Below the pieces are notes generated by a model. The model was not told the origin of the DNA. It worked only from the letters and a program-made list of their open reading frames with translations, and made no database searches. This document shows, piece by piece, positions 31,272 through 40,246 of a stretch of 64,000 nucleotides of DNA. How positions within the stretch are numbered: position 1 is the stretch's first letter; each line of letters opens with the position of its first letter. The stretch lies in assembly GCA_963757605.1 (NCBI GenBank), contig CAVWSF010000005.1:186001-250000 (forward strand). The letters run 5' to 3'. The position numbers and the translations under genes are program-made. The stretch comes from JAICJC01 sp963757605 (GTDB taxonomy: Bacteria > Actinomycetota > Thermoleophilia > Gaiellales > JAICJC01).

Positions 31272-33042
31272 CCGCGTCTTTGCCCGGTTCTGCAACCACG
31301 CGAATGCCGTATTGGCGCAGCTCGGTCGCGGAGGCGGGCGTCGGCGCCCCGGTGAGCGGATCGGAACCGCCCTGGCCCTTGGGGAAGGCGGTCACGTCGC
31401 GGATCGAGTCGGCGTCGGCCAGGAGCATCGCCAGCCGGTCGATCCCGAAGGCGATGCCGCCGTGGGGCGGGGCGCCCATGCGAAGCGCGCGGAGCAGGAA
31501 CGAGAACTTGGCCTCGGCCTCCTCCTCGCTCATCCCGAGCATCGCGAAGATCCGGCCCTGCACCTCGGCGCGGTGGTTTCGGATCGAGCCGCCCCCGACC
31601 TCGTTGCCGTTCAGGACGAGGTCGTACTGACGCGCCCGCGCCTCCCGCGGCCGCTCCTCGAAGTCGGCCTCGTCCTCGGGCTCGGGCGCCGAGAACGGGT
31701 TGTGGCTGGCCTTCCAGCGGTTCTCGTCGGGCAGCCACTCGAACATCGGGAAGTCGGTCACCCAGAGGAAGTTCCAGCCGTCCTGGATCAGCCCGAGGCG
31801 CTCGCCCAGGTGCAGGCGAAGCGGCCCCAGCACGCGCACCGCGGCCTCCTCGGCGTCGGCCACGAGCAGCACGGTGTCGCCCTCCCCCGCGCCCACGCCG
31901 GCCACGATCGCGTCGAGCTCGGCCGGCGCCAGGAACTTCGCGATGGGCGAGCGGATCTCGCCGCCCTGGAGCTGGAGCCAGGCCACGCCCTTCCCGCCCC
32001 AGGTCTTCGCGAACTCCACCAAGTCGTCGAAGTCCTTTCGCGAGAGCTCGAGCACCCCGGGCACCGCGAACCCGCGCACCACGCCGCCCGAGTCGACCAT
32101 GCCGCGGAACGCCTTGAACTCGGTCTCGCGCAGCGCGTCGGTGACGTCGGCGATCTCGCACCCGAAGCGGGTGTCGGGCTTGTCCGATCCGTAGCGCAGC
32201 ATCGCCTCGGCGTGCGTGAGGCGCGGGAACGGGGTTGGAATCTCGATGCCCGCCACCTCGCGCCAGACGGTCTGGAAGAGCCCTTCCATGAGCTCGTGCA
32301 GCTCGTCCGGCTCGACGAAGCCCATCTCGAGGTCGAGCTGGGTGAACTCGGCGGTGCGGTCGGCCCGGGTCGCCTCGTCGCGGAAGCAGCGCGCGATCTG
32401 GTAGTAGCGCTCGAAGCCGGAGATGACGTAGAGCTGCTTGTAGGTCTGGGGCGACTGCGGCAGCGCGTAGAAGCGGCCCGGATGGGTCGAGGTCGGCACC
32501 AGGAACTCGCGCGCGCCCTCGGGCGTCGACTTGTAGAGGATCGGCGTCTCGAGCTCCCAGAAGCCCCTGTCCTCCAGGTAGCGGCGGATCGTCCGCGTGA
32601 GGGCGAACCGCACCCGGATGTTGTGCCGCATGGAGTCGCGGCGCAGGTCGAGGTAGCGATGGTGCAGCCGCAGCGTCTCGTCGACGCCGCCGTCGTCGAG
32701 CTGGAACGGCAGGACGGGCGCGGTGTTCAGGACGTCCAGGCGCTCCACGTGCACCTCGATCTCGCCCGTCGCCAGGCGCGGGTTCACCGTCTCGGGCGAC
32801 CGGCGGCGGACGACGCCCTCGGCCTGCACCACGAACTCGGCGCGGAGCGCGTGCGCGGCCGCATGGGCCTCGGGCTGCTCCTCGGGGTTGAACACGAGCT
32901 GGAGGAGCCCGGCCTGGTCGCGCAGGTCGACGAAGACCAGGCCGCCGTGGTCGCGCCGCCGCGCGACCCAGCCGGCGACCGTCACGCGCTCGCCCTCGTG
33001 CTCGGCGCGCAGGTCGCCGCCCATGTGCGTCCGGTAGCTCAC
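31267..33042 (-). CDS. aspS: Aspartyl-tRNA synthetase
   Basis: A 591-residue class IIb synthetase. N-terminal OB-fold (GERVTVAGWVARRRDHGGLVF), motif 2 (FRDEATRADRTAEFTQLD), bacterial GAD insert, and motif 3 (HGGIAFGIDRLAML). Whether it also charges tRNA-Asn cannot be told. GTG 33042 overlaps the hisS stop as GTGA; hisS-aspS is a standard pair. The 3' end touches structured element copy 2. Confidence 0.98.
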   Translation of the reverse strand: MSYRTHMGGDLRAEHEGERVTVAGWVARRRDHGGLVFVDLRDQAGLLQLVFNPEEQPEAHAAAHALRAEFVVQAEGVVRRRSPETVNPRLATGEIEVHVERLDVLNTAPVLPFQLDDGGVDETLRLHHRYLDLRRDSMRHNIRVRFALTRTIRRYLEDRGFWELETPILYKSTPEGAREFLVPTSTHPGRFYALPQSPQTYKQLYVISGFERYYQIARCFRDEATRADRTAEFTQLDLEMGFVEPDELHELMEGLFQTVWREVAGIEIPTPFPRLTHAEAMLRYGSDKPDTRFGCEIADVTDALRETEFKAFRGMVDSGGVVRGFAVPGVLELSRKDFDDLVEFAKTWGGKGVAWLQLQGGEIRSPIAKFLAPAELDAIVAGVGAGEGDTVLLVADAEEAAVRVLGPLRLHLGERLGLIQDGWNFLWVTDFPMFEWLPDENRWKASHNPFSAPEPEDEADFEERPREARARQYDLVLNGNEVGGGSIRNHRAEVQGRIFAMLGMSEEEAEAKFSFLLRALRMGAPPHGGIAFGIDRLAMLLADADSIRDVTAFPKGQGGSDPLTGAPTPASATELRQYGIRVVAEPGKDAG

Positions 33043-34295
33043 CGTCGAAGCTCCTCCGCCAGCATGTCGAGCGCCACGCGGCGCTGCTCGCCGGTAGTCA
33101 TATCGCGCACGGTCGCCTCGCCGGCCGCCCACTCGTCGTCGCCCACGATGACGACGGCCGGGACGCCGCGGCGGTCGGCCAGCTCGAGCGCCCGCTTGAG
33201 CCGGCGGCCGCCGTAGGCCGCGTCGCAGCGGACGCCGGCGGCGCGGACATCGTCCATCAGCGCATGCACGCGCGGCCGGGCCTCGTCGGCGAGGATCGCG
33301 AACAGGGCGTCGAGCGACCGCTGCACCGGCGGCCCGGCGTCCATCTGCTCGAGCGTCAGCACCAGCCGCTCCACGCCGGCGCCGAAGCCCACGCCCGGGG
33401 TCGGGCGGCCGCCCAGCTGCTCGGCGAGGCCGTCGTAGCGGCCACCCCCGGAGATCGCCGACTGGGCGCCCAGCGCCGTCCACTGCCACTCCCAGGCGGT
33501 GCGGGTGTAGTAGTCGAGCCCGCGCACGAGGCCGGGGTCGACCGCGTAGGCGACGCCGCGGGCGTCGAGGTGCGCGCGGACGTCGGCGAAGTGGGCCGCG
33601 CACTCCTCGCACAGGTGGTCGGTGATCTTGGGGGCCGCGGCCATGACGGTCTGACAGCCCTTCTCCTTGCAGTCGAACGTCCGCAGCGGATTCACGTCGC
33701 GCCGCTCGCGGCACTCGTCGCACAGCTCGGCGGCGTGCTGATCGAGGTAGGAGACCAGGAGCTGGAGGTACGCCGGCCGGCACTTGCCGTCGCCGATCGA
33801 GTTCACGAGCAGCTGCAGGCCCTGCACGCCGACCCGCTCGTACCAGCGCCGCTGGAGCCCGATCTGCTCGGCGTCCACCGCCGGGTCATCCGAGCCGATC
33901 GCTTCGACCCCGAACTGGTAGTGCTCGCGGTAGCGGCCCTTCTGCACGGCGCTGTAGCGGAACATGGGCACCTCGTACCAGACCTTCACGGGCTGTGGCA
34001 GGCGGGTCATGTGCTCGAGGTAGGCCCGCATCACGCCGGCGGTCCCCTCCGGGCGCAGCGTGAGCGGCCGGCCGCTGCGGTCCGTGAAGCTGTACATCTC
34101 CTTTCGCACCACGTCGGAGCCCTCGCCTGAGGTGCGCGCGAAGACGCCGGTGTCCTCGAACGTCGGCGTCACGGCCTGGCCGTAGCCGGCCGACTCGAAG
34201 ACCTCGCGGGCGATGTCCAGGACGGCACGCCGGAGCGCTGCCCGCGCCCCGAACCAGTCCAGCGTGCCGCGCGGCGCCTGGAACTCCTGGCTCAT
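33039..34295 (-). CDS. hisS: Histidyl-tRNA synthetase
   Basis: A 418-residue class II synthetase. Motifs: FQAPRGTLDW at the start, motif 2 region PMFRYSAVQKGRYREHYQF, the histidine-binding RGLDYYTRTAWE and SGGGRYDGL, and a C-terminal anticodon-binding domain. The start overlaps the upstream hydrolase stop as ATGA. It forms an operon with the hydrolase and aspS. Confidence 0.98.
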   Translation of the reverse strand: MSQEFQAPRGTLDWFGARAALRRAVLDIAREVFESAGYGQAVTPTFEDTGVFARTSGEGSDVVRKEMYSFTDRSGRPLTLRPEGTAGVMRAYLEHMTRLPQPVKVWYEVPMFRYSAVQKGRYREHYQFGVEAIGSDDPAVDAEQIGLQRRWYERVGVQGLQLLVNSIGDGKCRPAYLQLLVSYLDQHAAELCDECRERRDVNPLRTFDCKEKGCQTVMAAAPKITDHLCEECAAHFADVRAHLDARGVAYAVDPGLVRGLDYYTRTAWEWQWTALGAQSAISGGGRYDGLAEQLGGRPTPGVGFGAGVERLVLTLEQMDAGPPVQRSLDALFAILADEARPRVHALMDDVRAAGVRCDAAYGGRRLKRALELADRRGVPAVVIVGDDEWAAGEATVRDMTTGEQRRVALDMLAEELRR

Positions 34296-34912
34296 GCCCG
34301 AAGCGGCCCGAGGAAGGGGTTCGAGTCGTGCTCCGCGCCGAGCGTGGTGACCAGGCCGTGACCGGGAAGGACGATGGTCTCGGGCGGATAGGCACGAATC
34401 AGCGTGTCGATGCTGCGAAGCAGCGTCTGCATGTCGCCGCCGGCCAGGTCGGTGCGGCCGACGGAGCCGGCGAAGAGGACGTCGCCCACGAAGAGATGGC
34501 CGTCGGCACCGTAGGCAACCGACGCCGGCGAGTGGCCCGGGACGAGCGTCACATGGAACGCGATCCCGGCCAGCTCCACGGTCTCGCCGCCCTCGAGCAG
34601 GTGCTCGGGGGAGTGCGGCGCGCCGGGGAGCTCACGCAGGAGGTCGGCCTCGCCGGCAGGCATCCACACCTCGACGCTCGCGTCGCGCGCGACCGCAGCG
34701 ACCCCGCCCAGGTGGTCGATGTGGCCGTGGGTGACGAGGACGCCCGCGGCGCTCCAGCCGCGCTCGGCGAGCTGCGCCAGCACGAGCTCCGGCGTGTCGC
34801 CGGGGTCGATCACCGCCGCCTCCGATCCGCCCTCCCCCGCCACGAGATAGCAGTTGGCCTGGTAGGCGCCGAGGGGAAGCTGGACGATCTCGAGGCCGGG
34901 AGGCCCGGTCAC
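34292..34912 (-). CDS. Metallo-beta-lactamase fold hydrolase (glyoxalase II-like)
   Basis: A 206-residue MBL-fold hydrolase. The dinuclear zinc motif THGHIDHLGG is near residue 60, with further ligands in VPGHSPAS, FVGDVLFAGSVGRTDL and LPGHG. The family includes hydroxyacylglutathione and mycothiol-thioester hydrolases; the substrate is not shown. GTG 34912 overlaps the upstream membrane-protein stop as GTGA. An MBL gene upstream of hisS is common in bacteria. Confidence 0.9.
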   Translation of the reverse strand: MTGPPGLEIVQLPLGAYQANCYLVAGEGGSEAAVIDPGDTPELVLAQLAERGWSAAGVLVTHGHIDHLGGVAAVARDASVEVWMPAGEADLLRELPGAPHSPEHLLEGGETVELAGIAFHVTLVPGHSPASVAYGADGHLFVGDVLFAGSVGRTDLAGGDMQTLLRSIDTLIRAYPPETIVLPGHGLVTTLGAEHDSNPFLGPLRA

Positions 34913-35265
34913 GCCGCGGGGCCGCCCTGTTTCTTCTGGTAGCGGCGCCAGACGAAGTTCTCGACCATCCACCCCATCGACCAGAAGAGCACGAACATCA
35001 CGGCCGTGTTGGCCAGCTTCACGACGGGGCTCACGCTCCCTCCGGTGAAGCTGATGACCAGGTAGAACAGGGTCGCGAAGATCAGCGCCCGCTTGGCCGT
35101 GCGCCTGGCCGACGGCGCGAGCGGCTCGCCCCGCCCCCGCACGGCCGGCTTCTTGTCGGCCCTGGCCCTGCCCTCGTCGTGCTGCTCGGCCTCGTCGCCG
35201 TCGAGGTGCCGCGCGTGCGCGACGGCACGCTGGTATTTCCGCCGCTGCTGCTTGCGCGTCGCCAT
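34909..35265 (-). CDS. Small membrane protein of unknown function
   Basis: 118 residues: a charged N-terminal half (Lys/Arg-rich, then Glu/Asp-rich) followed by two TM helices (ALIFATLFYLVISFTG and LANTAVMFVLFWSMGWMV). Not recognised. ATG 35265. It is the first gene of the hisS-aspS operon. The basic N-terminus begins MATRKQQRRKYQR and could bind nucleic acid or ribosomes, but that is speculation. Confidence 0.72.
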   Translation of the reverse strand: MATRKQQRRKYQRAVAHARHLDGDEAEQHDEGRARADKKPAVRGRGEPLAPSARRTAKRALIFATLFYLVISFTGGSVSPVVKLANTAVMFVLFWSMGWMVENFVWRRYQKKQGGPAA

Positions 35266-35318
35266 CCCGTCAGTTTACCGACGCGGCGCCACCACAGGCG
35301 CCCGAAACGCCACCCGCT

Positions 35319-35331
35319 GGGGTCTGACCCG
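35319..35331. repeat. Single GGGGTCTGACCC palindrome copy
   Basis: A lone, near-complete copy (12 of 13 bases) of the palindrome seen at 11787, 11909 and 45237, in the 241-bp gap between the small membrane protein start and the hutI stop. The rest of the gap shows no gene, promoter or terminator that can be supported. Confidence 0.6.
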
Positions 35332-35506
35332 CAGGGCCGGCCCCCGCCGCCCAGCCGCCACCGAGCCCGAGTCTGCACCGCAGCGCGAAGCGCAGGTGCA
35401 ACGCGGGCGAGCGGCCCCGAAGGCCCGCCACCAGCGCCGACGTGTCACGGGACAGCGCCGAGTCGCACGCAGCCGAAGGGTCGTTACCTGATACCGCTGC
35501 CGGGGT

Positions 35507-36754
35507 TCACCACGCCCCGGCCACCCGTTTTCCGCATGAGTAGACGGCGGCGATGTCCCGGCCCGCCAAGTGGTAGGCGACGTGTCGCCAATCGGGGGCG
35601 TCAAGGACGACCACATCGGCGTCGTAGCCGGAAGCAAGCCGCCCCACCCGGCCGGCCCGTCCGAGCACCCAGGCGGCGTTCACGGTGCAGGCGGCGAGCG
35701 CCTCGCCCGGCGTCATGCCGAGCGCGGTGCACGCCAGCGTCATCACGACCGGGAGCGAGTCGCAGAAGGCGCTTCCCGGGTTGAAGTCGGTCGCGAGCGC
35801 GATGATGGCACCCTGGTCGACCAGCGCCCGCGCCGGGGGCTGCGTCCGGCGCAGGTAGAGCGCGGCGACCGGCAAGAGCACGCCGGCGACGTCGCTGCCG
35901 GCGAGCGCGGAGACCCCGGCCGGGCCGGTCGCCTCGAGGTGGTCGACCGAGCGCGCGCCGAGCTCGATCGCGAGCGGGATCGCGCCGGACTCGGTGAACT
36001 GGTCGCCGTGCAGCCGCGCGACGAGGCCGTGACCAATCGCCGCGCGCAGGTAGCGGTCGGCCTGCTCGGCCGAGAACGCGCCCCGCTCCAGGAAGACGTC
36101 GGCGTGCTCGGCCAGCTTCGCCGCCTCGGGCAGCACTTCGGCGATCGCGAAGTCGAGGTACTCGTCGGCCGAGCCGACCTCCGGCGGAACTGAGTGCGCC
36201 CCCAGGTACGTGGGGACGGTTGCGATCGGGTGGGGGCCGGCCACCGCGGCGAGGCTCGCGAGCTCGGTGTCGCGGTCGAGCCCGTAGCCCGACTTGCCCT
36301 CGGCCGTCGTCGTCCCGTTGGCGGCCATCCAGCCCAGGTGGAGCGCGGTGGCCTCTGCCAGGCCGGCGGCGCCGAGCCGGCGGGTCGCCTCCACCGTCGA
36401 GCGGATGCCGCCGCCGGACGCGTGGATGCGCTCGTAGTCGGCGCCCTGGGCGCGCAGGTCGAACTCGCCGGCCCGGTCGCCGCCGAAAGCCGGATGGGTG
36501 TGGCAGTCGACGAGCCCGGAGATGGCGACGGCGCCGCGGCAGTCGACCCGCTCCAGGTCGGCGTGCTCGCGCAACACGTCGGCCGGGTGCCCCACCGCCG
36601 CGATGCGGCCGTCGACGATCGCGATCGCGGCCGGCGCCTGGACGTCGACCCGGCCGAGGTCGGGGCCGCGCAGCGGCGCCTCCGTCCCGGCCGGCGAGGC
36701 CGCCGCGGAGAGCTCGGCCAGGACGAAGCTCGGGCCGGGCTCAGGCGCGGCCAT
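35507..36754 (-). CDS. hutI: Imidazolonepropionase
   Basis: A 415-residue amidohydrolase that opens imidazolone-5-propanoate to N-formimino-glutamate, step three of histidine degradation. The metal motif CHTHPAFGGDRAGEF, the metal His in LHGDQF, and DFNPGSAFCDSLP are present. The start at ATG 36754 overlaps the SDR gene stop by 14 bases, so the two are co-transcribed; the next upstream is hutU. Confidence 0.96.
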   Translation of the reverse strand: MAAPEPGPSFVLAELSAAASPAGTEAPLRGPDLGRVDVQAPAAIAIVDGRIAAVGHPADVLREHADLERVDCRGAVAISGLVDCHTHPAFGGDRAGEFDLRAQGADYERIHASGGGIRSTVEATRRLGAAGLAEATALHLGWMAANGTTTAEGKSGYGLDRDTELASLAAVAGPHPIATVPTYLGAHSVPPEVGSADEYLDFAIAEVLPEAAKLAEHADVFLERGAFSAEQADRYLRAAIGHGLVARLHGDQFTESGAIPLAIELGARSVDHLEATGPAGVSALAGSDVAGVLLPVAALYLRRTQPPARALVDQGAIIALATDFNPGSAFCDSLPVVMTLACTALGMTPGEALAACTVNAAWVLGRAGRVGRLASGYDADVVVLDAPDWRHVAYHLAGRDIAAVYSCGKRVAGAW

Positions 36755-37427
36755 ATGCCGGGATCAGCCCTCCCGAGAGCGGCGCCGACGCGTCGGTGCA
36801 GAGCCACTCGACGACCTGGGCCAGATCCTCGCCGGTCGTCCAGCGCGAGAAGTCGGCGTCGGGGTTCTCGGCCCGGTTTCGGGGCGTGTCGACGATCCTC
36901 ACGACCACCGTGTTGCAGCGGATGCCCTGCGTCCGCACCTCGATGTCCACGCACCGCATGAGCCCGCCGAGCGCCACCTTCGAGACGATGTAGCCGGACG
37001 CGCCGGAGAACGGCGTCAGCATCGCGGACGTGCCGATGTAGACGATCGAGCCACGGCCGGCGGCCTTCATGGGCGGCAGCACGGCCCGGGTCATGAAGTA
37101 GGCGGTGTCCAGGTTGATCGTCATCTGGCTTCGCCACACGTCGAGCGGCTGCTCGTCGACGGGCCCGGCGGCCGCGAAGCCGCCGGCGACGTGGGCCAGC
37201 GCGTCCACCCCGCCGAACCGGTCGACCGCCGCCGCCACGGCGGCCACCGCGGCGTCGGGGTCGGAGAGCTCGGCGCGCACGGCGAGGACGCCGTCGGGCA
37301 GGTCGCCGGGCGGCGTCTGCTCGCGGTGGGTGACCGCGACGTTCCAGCCCTCGGCGGCGAAGCGGTCGAGCACGGCCCGGCCCCAGCCTCCGGTCACACC
37401 GGTCAGAAACGCCGTGCGGCCGGCCAT
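36741..37427 (-). CDS. Short-chain dehydrogenase/reductase within the hut operon
   Basis: A 228-residue SDR: nucleotide motif TGVTGGWGRAV (TGxxxGxG) at the N-terminus, HVAGG, and the catalytic YIVSK. ATG 37427 is chosen; GTG 37433, overlapping the hutU stop as GTGA, is equally possible. It is wedged between hutU and hutI with overlaps on both sides, so it is expressed with histidine degradation although no standard step needs it. The substrate is unknown. Confidence 0.9.
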   Translation of the reverse strand: MAGRTAFLTGVTGGWGRAVLDRFAAEGWNVAVTHREQTPPGDLPDGVLAVRAELSDPDAAVAAVAAAVDRFGGVDALAHVAGGFAAAGPVDEQPLDVWRSQMTINLDTAYFMTRAVLPPMKAAGRGSIVYIGTSAMLTPFSGASGYIVSKVALGGLMRCVDIEVRTQGIRCNTVVVRIVDTPRNRAENPDADFSRWTTGEDLAQVVEWLCTDASAPLSGGLIPAYGRA

Positions 37428-37429
37428 GC

Positions 37430-39127
37430 TCACTCCTCCATCGGCAGGTGGATGCCTCCGGCGCGGGCAGCGTCGCGCGCCTCCGGGTAGCCGGCGTCCG
37501 CGTGGCGGGCGACGCCGATCCCGGGGTCGTTCGTCAGCACCCGGGTCAGCCGCTCGTCCATCTCCTCGCTGCCGTCGGCGACCACGACCAGCCCGGCGTG
37601 GATCGAGTTTCCGATCCCGACGCCGCCGCCGTGGTGCACCGACACCCAGGACGCCCCCGAGGCGGTCGAGAGGAGCGCGTTCAGGATCGGCCAGTCGGCG
37701 ATCGCGTCGGAGCCGTCGCGCATCGATTCGGTCTCGCGGAAGGGCGAGGCGACCGACCCCGTGTCGAGGTGGTCGCGCCCGATCGCGATGGGCGCCGACA
37801 CCTCGCCGCTGCGGACGAGCTCGTTGAAGAGGAGGCCCGCCCGGGCCCGGTCGCCGTACCCGAGCCAGCAGATGCGGGCCGGGAGGCCCTGAAACGCGAT
37901 CCGCTCGGGCGCAAGCCGCAGCCACCGCTGCAGCAGCACGTCGTCGGGAAAGGCCTCGAGGAGCGCCGCGTCGATCCGGTGGATGTCGGCGGGGTCGCCC
38001 GAGAGCGCCGCCCACCGGAACGGCCCGGCGCCGCGGCAGAAGAGCGGCCGCACGTAGGCCGGGACGAAGCCGGGGAAGTCGAAGGCGTTCGCGAGCCCCG
38101 CGTCGCGCGCCTCGGTGCGCAGGTTGTTGCCGTAGTCGAAGACATGGCTGCCGGCGGCCTGGAGGTCGAGCATGGCCTGGACGTGGCGGACGGCCGTCTC
38201 CCGCGCCCGGCGCACGTACTCGTCGGGGTCGGACTCGCGCAGCGCGATCGCGTCGGCCAGCTCGATCCCCGCCGGCACGTATCCGTTCAGCATGTCGTGG
38301 GCCGACGTCTGGTCGGTCACGAGGTCGAACTGCACGCCGCGGCGGGCGATCTCGGCGAAGACGTCGGCGGCGTTTCCGAGGATCCCGACCGAGACGCTGC
38401 GCCCGTCGGCCGCGTAGCGGCGGACGCGGTCGAGCGCGTCGTCGAGGCCGTCGGCCACCTCGTCGAGGTAGCGGGTCTCGAGCCGCCGTTCGATCCGGTG
38501 CGGGTCGACCTCGACGTTCAGGCTCGTCGCGCCGGCCAGCGACGCGGCCAGCGGCTGGGCACCGCCCATGCCGCCGAGCCCCGCGGTCAGCACGGTGCGG
38601 CCCGCCAGGTCGGGCGAGCCCCAGTGCGCCTCGCCCGCGGCGGCGAACGTCTGGTAGGTGCCCTGGAGGATGCCCTGGGTGCCGATGTAGATCCACGACC
38701 CGGCGGTCATCTGCCCGAACATCGTGAGGCCCTCCGCCTCGAGCCGGCGGAACTCGTCCCAGGTCGCAAACCGGGGGACGAGAAGCGAGTTCGCGATGAG
38801 GACGCGGGGGGCGCCGGGGTGCGTGCGGAACACCGCCACGGGCTTCCCGCTCTGCACCAGGAGCGTCTCGTCGTTTCCGAGCTCGAGGAGCGCGGCGACG
38901 ATCGCCCGGAGCGCCTCGTGGCTGCGCGCCGCCCGCCCCGAGCCGCCGTAGACGACGAGCCGGGTTGGGTCCTCGGCCACCTCGGGGTCGAGGTTGTTGC
39001 AGAGCATGCGCAGCGCCGCCTCCTGGTGCCAGCCCTGGCACTCGCGCTCGGTGCCCCGCGGCGCGCGCACCGCCGCGAGGTCGCCCACCAGCGACTCGAC
39101 GCGCGACGCGGTGGCGGTGGCGGCCAT
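37430..39127 (-). CDS. hutU: Urocanate hydratase
   Basis: A 565-residue urocanase that hydrates urocanate to imidazolonepropionate with tightly bound NAD. Family blocks visible: QEAALRMLCNNLDPEVAE, YGGSGRAARSHEAL, GLGGMGGAQPLA, and the C-terminal VSVHHGGGVGIGNSIHAG. Length is normal. ATG 39127 is divergent from the secreted glucose dehydrogenase-like gene, 29 bases away. Confidence 0.98.
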   Translation of the reverse strand: MAATATASRVESLVGDLAAVRAPRGTERECQGWHQEAALRMLCNNLDPEVAEDPTRLVVYGGSGRAARSHEALRAIVAALLELGNDETLLVQSGKPVAVFRTHPGAPRVLIANSLLVPRFATWDEFRRLEAEGLTMFGQMTAGSWIYIGTQGILQGTYQTFAAAGEAHWGSPDLAGRTVLTAGLGGMGGAQPLAASLAGATSLNVEVDPHRIERRLETRYLDEVADGLDDALDRVRRYAADGRSVSVGILGNAADVFAEIARRGVQFDLVTDQTSAHDMLNGYVPAGIELADAIALRESDPDEYVRRARETAVRHVQAMLDLQAAGSHVFDYGNNLRTEARDAGLANAFDFPGFVPAYVRPLFCRGAGPFRWAALSGDPADIHRIDAALLEAFPDDVLLQRWLRLAPERIAFQGLPARICWLGYGDRARAGLLFNELVRSGEVSAPIAIGRDHLDTGSVASPFRETESMRDGSDAIADWPILNALLSTASGASWVSVHHGGGVGIGNSIHAGLVVVADGSEEMDERLTRVLTNDPGIGVARHADAGYPEARDAARAGGIHLPMEE

Positions 39128-39156
39128 GACCGAAACGGTATCAAGGAGTCGCTACG

Positions 39157-40245
39157 ATGCCGCGCGTGGCGAGACGGGTGGGGATCCTGGCGGTTGCCGT
39201 CGTCGTGCTCATGGCGGTCGTGGCGCCGGGCGCACAGGCAGCCCGGCTGCAGCCGGTCATCTCGGGGCTCAACCAGCCGACGTACGTGCTCGGCCACAAC
39301 GGCAACCTCTACGTGGTGCTGCGCGGCGGCAAGATCCGCCTGCGCCACCACGGCCGCATGCTGGCGCGGCCGTTCCTGGACATCTCCGGCCACGTCACCA
39401 CCGCAGGCGACGAGCAGGGCCTGCTCTCGATGGCGCTCGCGCCGCGCTTCGACCGAAACGGCCGCGTCTACGTCGACTTCACGAACCGAAACGGCGACAC
39501 CCGGGTCGTCCAGTACCGCACCTTCGCCGGCAACCGCCACCGGGTGAACCCCGCCACGAAGCGGGTGCTGCTCGCCGTGCACCAGCCGTTCGACAACCAC
39601 AACGGCGGCCAGCTCCAGTTCGGGCCCGACGGCCTGCTCTACATCTCGCTCGGCGACGGCGGCTCGGCGGGCGACCCGAACCTGAACGGGCAGAGCCGCG
39701 GCCCGCTCTCCACCATCCTGCGGCTCGACCCGCGCAAGCGCCACCCCACCGCCGCGATGTACGCGTACGGGCTTCGCAACCCGTGGCGCTTCTCGTTCGA
39801 CCGGAAGACCGGCGGCATGTGGATCGGCGACGTCGGCCAGGACACCTTCGAGGAGGTCGACCACCTCCGCCACGACACGCCGCGCGGGACGAACTTCGGG
39901 TGGAGCTTCTACGAGGGCCGGAGCATGTTCAAGAACCAGGCGATCGACCACTCGATGCTGCGCTTCCCCGTCGTCGTCTACCGGCATGCGGTCTCCGGCT
40001 CTTCCAACTGCTCGGTCACGGGCGGGTACGTGTACCGCGGGAGCGCGATCCCGCGCCTGCACGGCCAGTACCTCTACGCCGACTTCTGCTCGGGCCGGAT
40101 CTGGAAGCTGCCCTCGCGAGGCGGGCAGCCGCGGCTCACGAACATGAGCTTCCACGCGAGCAGCATCTCCTCCTTCGGAGAGGGCTCGAAGGGCGAGCTC
40201 TACGTCGTCTCGCTGGGCGGCACGATCTACAAGATCGTGCCCTGA
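39157..40245 (+). CDS. Secreted glucose/sorbosone dehydrogenase-like beta-propeller
   Basis: A 362-residue exported protein with a signal peptide (about residues 1-28, AQA-AR) and a six-bladed propeller of the GSDH/PQQ-dependent aldose sugar dehydrogenase family. Recognisable blades include DEQGLLSMALAP, DNHNGGQLQFGPDGLLYISLGDGG, AYGLRNPWRFSFD, and YVYRGSAIPRLHGQYLYAD. Whether it binds PQQ is not shown. It lies on the plus strand between hutU and hutH, splitting the hut run, and its stop is two bases from the hutH stop. Confidence 0.9.
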   Translation: MPRVARRVGILAVAVVVLMAVVAPGAQAARLQPVISGLNQPTYVLGHNGNLYVVLRGGKIRLRHHGRMLARPFLDISGHVTTAGDEQGLLSMALAPRFDRNGRVYVDFTNRNGDTRVVQYRTFAGNRHRVNPATKRVLLAVHQPFDNHNGGQLQFGPDGLLYISLGDGGSAGDPNLNGQSRGPLSTILRLDPRKRHPTAAMYAYGLRNPWRFSFDRKTGGMWIGDVGQDTFEEVDHLRHDTPRGTNFGWSFYEGRSMFKNQAIDHSMLRFPVVVYRHAVSGSSNCSVTGGYVYRGSAIPRLHGQYLYADFCSGRIWKLPSRGGQPRLTNMSFHASSISSFGEGSKGELYVVSLGGTIYKIVP

Positions 40246-40246
40246 G

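Noticed and set aside
31072..31280. Reading part of the element pair as conserved peptides (RLRPVASRRPRS-like on either strand)
   Set aside because: The two copies differ by 4 bases in the variable hairpin, which shifts the frame, while the RNA stems stay paired.
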